This document shows positions 61,891-64,000 of a stretch of 64,000 nucleotides of DNA, one piece after another. The stretch covers positions 10,835,141 to 10,899,140 of the forward strand of contig CM040763.1 in the NCBI GenBank assembly GCA_022829145.1. The letters run 5' to 3'. The notes below the pieces were generated by a model. The model was not told the origin of the DNA, searched no databases, and saw only the letters and a program-made list of their open reading frames with translations. The translations under genes and the position numbers were made by a program. Numbering within the stretch: position 1 is the stretch's first letter; every line of letters begins with the position of its first letter. The stretch is from Albula goreensis. Lineage: Eukaryota > Chordata > Actinopteri > Albuliformes > Albulidae.

Positions 61891-64000
61891 GCGCTCCCAG
61901 TTAACCACACAAAAACAGCTCTTCTTCAGCTTTCTGAGAGTCCCATTGCGCCAGCCGCTAAGCACTTGATTAAGAGAGCCGTCTCCTGCCAGCAATCCAC
62001 AAAAGGGCAACTTACTTGTTTGTTCCAAGAATATACAAGTAGACTCTTGCTCAATGGCTAACCACTGAATGTGAGTCATCTACTGCCCCAGTCTTTTTAG
62101 GCTACCCTTGAGACTACACATCTGAACTTGACATAGGCATACCAACTTACTATGCTTCCTTTGCTGGCAGCAAATTTAAATTATGTTGCAAGAATATTCA
62201 GATGTTCTCATACATGTAAAGAAACATAGCGTTTTGATTTTTAATAACCTCAGATACACATTAGAGTACAGTACGTACAATATATCATGTTTTGCATACA
62301 ATACACATTTAGGAGTTTAAGGAAATAAATAAATACATCGCTTAGTTTTTTTTTTTTTTTTTGGAGAAGTGTGGCATATTGTTATATTTCAATTATTTTG
62401 GCCCATCTGTCATTTAACCTTACATTTGTAATTTTCAGTTGTTACTATGACATTAATAATTTAATTTCAAAACAAAAAATGTATTACAAGAATTAGTTCT
62501 GGAAGAGTAGCACTTTGTTTAAACATAGATGGTATTACAGTCACAGTGGGGAGGTCCATGGATAGTAATTGCATTTTGTTTTGTGCAGGATTAGTCTACA
62601 GTGTTTGCAAAGGGAAGTGCTTCCACCAAACCACTCCTCATTTCAGTAAGCTTATCTGACCATCTGATAATCAACAATTCATGTAATCTTCTATATTACC
62701 TTTTCATTTCACCAATTACACATTTTCAGATTAATTATAGATGGCTGCATATAATGGCAATGTGAGTGTGTGTGTATGAAATGGTAATATCAGTGTGCTA
62801 ATATATATGTCTTAAGATGGGTGACGGTGGTATTATAGTTAGAATGCAATGTTTTCTTCTCTGTATGTATAATAGGAGTCTTACCATTTGCCTTTGCAGG
62901 AGTTTGCAACATTTTCTCAGTTTCATCTAAATATATTAGAAAACAAAAACATTTTTTAAACCGTCACTACAATTGTGTCATGTAAATCACAACAATGAAT
63001 CTTCAGTGTATTTTCAGCAGAGGATTTACTGTAAAACTAAGTGAATTATCAAATTCAAAACGAATCCATATACACAATAACACAAAACAAATTATTGGTC
63101 CTATATAAATATTTGTGATTAATCTCACTTTTTCCTTTGGCAAACTGAGGAGGCTTCTTTCAGAAAAGCCACTGACTGAAACCTCCAGTGCACATGCCCC
63201 AGCACGCTCCATGTCCCTATGGACCTGGTGACCCTGCAGCTTATGCAGTCAAGCTAAGCCTGCCCTCAGCAACTGCTCTGCACCATCACAGTTACCCTTG
63301 AACTTAGCACATCCACGGAAGACCAAACACAAAACCAACTCCAAGATTCTTTTTATGAATTGTGCTCATTATTCTGAAGGTTGGCCGTTCTGTTGTGCCC
63401 CTAGATTCCTTTAAAACAGTTACAAAAGGATATATACCAGCAGGTAGCAGACAAAACAGCATTCTACATTTAAAAGGAAAATGAAAATGTTGTGCTTTGT
63501 GTCTTTTGTTGGGTATACTGTCCCTGGAATGAAAGTGGGATGCTTTGTAGAGCTCTCTGATTACTCACCTATTTTCAGCCATGGCTCAGCTTCTGCAGAG
63601 CAATTTCCGCTATGTTCCCCTCCTACTCCTCTAACAGAGCCTGACACAAACTCACATGTTCAATATTAGCTATAATTCATTCAAACAGGGCCTGATGTGC
63701 AGGCCTTGCTCAACCAAGCGCAAATGTGTGAATAACCTTGAATCTTGAATGAAATGAAAGAGCACACAATACCTTAGCTGTCAAGATGTACTGTTTTATT
63801 AGTGATCTGTGAATATAAAGGTATGTATGACACAGATTCTGAAAGCTGTCTCCACATTCAGATCCATCCTTATCAAGTCATATTAAGTGCTCCACAATAT
63901 CCAGTCAAGCTTCAAATCTAGCAAAAATATGGTCAAAATAATGTAAAAAGTAAGCACTGCACTGTGCTTCATAGCAGTGGGGTTTATGAAGAGATGGAAA
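61891..64000. other. gene-free stretch
   Basis: No supportable gene. A T-run of about 17 bases lies at 62346-62362. The small block at 61900-62060 is of mixed composition and may be complex non-coding DNA. Small frames at 63003-63212 and 63481-63669 have no recognisable domain. Sequence to the window end is unassigned. Confidence 0.65.
62346..62362. repeat. poly-T tract
   Basis: About 17 T residues; on the minus strand this would be a poly-A tail, but no retroposon body was recognised on the 3'-adjacent side in that orientation. Confidence 0.85.

Noticed and set aside
1..64000. CRISPR array, operon, phage or toxin system
   Set aside because: No regularly spaced repeats, no ribosome-binding sites with long ORFs, and composition and repeats are those of a vertebrate nuclear genome.

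Overview
This window looks like a gene-free stretch of a vertebrate nuclear genome. The most likely source is a ray-finned fish outside the spiny-rayed groups. It is AT-rich, nearly all open frames are under about 110 codons and scattered over both strands, and simple repeats are frequent (TG, CA, AT, AG, ATGT, TTTG, TTAA, ATGG). The remains of retroposons and small DNA elements are of kinds known from fish: a CR1-type LINE 3' end, an L2-type tail ending in TGTAA-like units, two tRNA-derived SINEs and several MITE-like pieces. The species cannot be fixed from this sequence. No bacterial, viral or organellar gene organisation is present.

Layout. 1-13 kb: unique AT-rich DNA with a perfect 13-bp hairpin (2317-2348), a GC-richer block near 1.5-1.8 kb, a TG microsatellite (10385-10426) and octamer-like POU sites. 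13-15 kb: an AT microsatellite, a three-copy 23-bp module and a CTCF-like site (14482-14497). 15-31 kb: mostly unique DNA with conserved-element-like blocks (17.0, 18.8-19.2, 22.2 kb), one exon-like segment (21989-22100), a repeat with two GATC palindromes (26353-26455) and a GC-richer block at 27.1-27.4 kb. 31.6-32.1 kb: the CR1 relic. 33.6-33.9 kb: a CpG-richer patch. 37.06-37.35 kb: a strong CTCF-like site, a near-perfect RFX X-box and a TG microsatellite with Z-DNA-type sequence. 38.2-38.4 kb: a tRNA-derived SINE. 39.43-39.49 kb: a 61-nt imperfect hairpin. 42.25-42.49 kb: an old tandem duplication. 43.1 kb: a TGTCA motif array with exact 20-bp phasing around a TALE-homeodomain palindrome. 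45-48 kb: MITE-like and dispersed repeat fragments. 53.1-53.6 kb: a SINE with an intact 12-bp target-site duplication. 54-64 kb: unique DNA with conserved-looking blocks, an AG microsatellite and an L2-type tail.

I find no exon chain, no tRNA or rRNA gene and no protein domain that I would call a functional gene. If the window has a function it is probably regulatory: long-range enhancers and chromatin boundary sites in a gene desert or a very large intron. That is inference. It rests on motif clusters and the absence of coding signal, not on any comparison I could run. All motif matches were made by eye, and repeat family names come from remembered consensus sequences.
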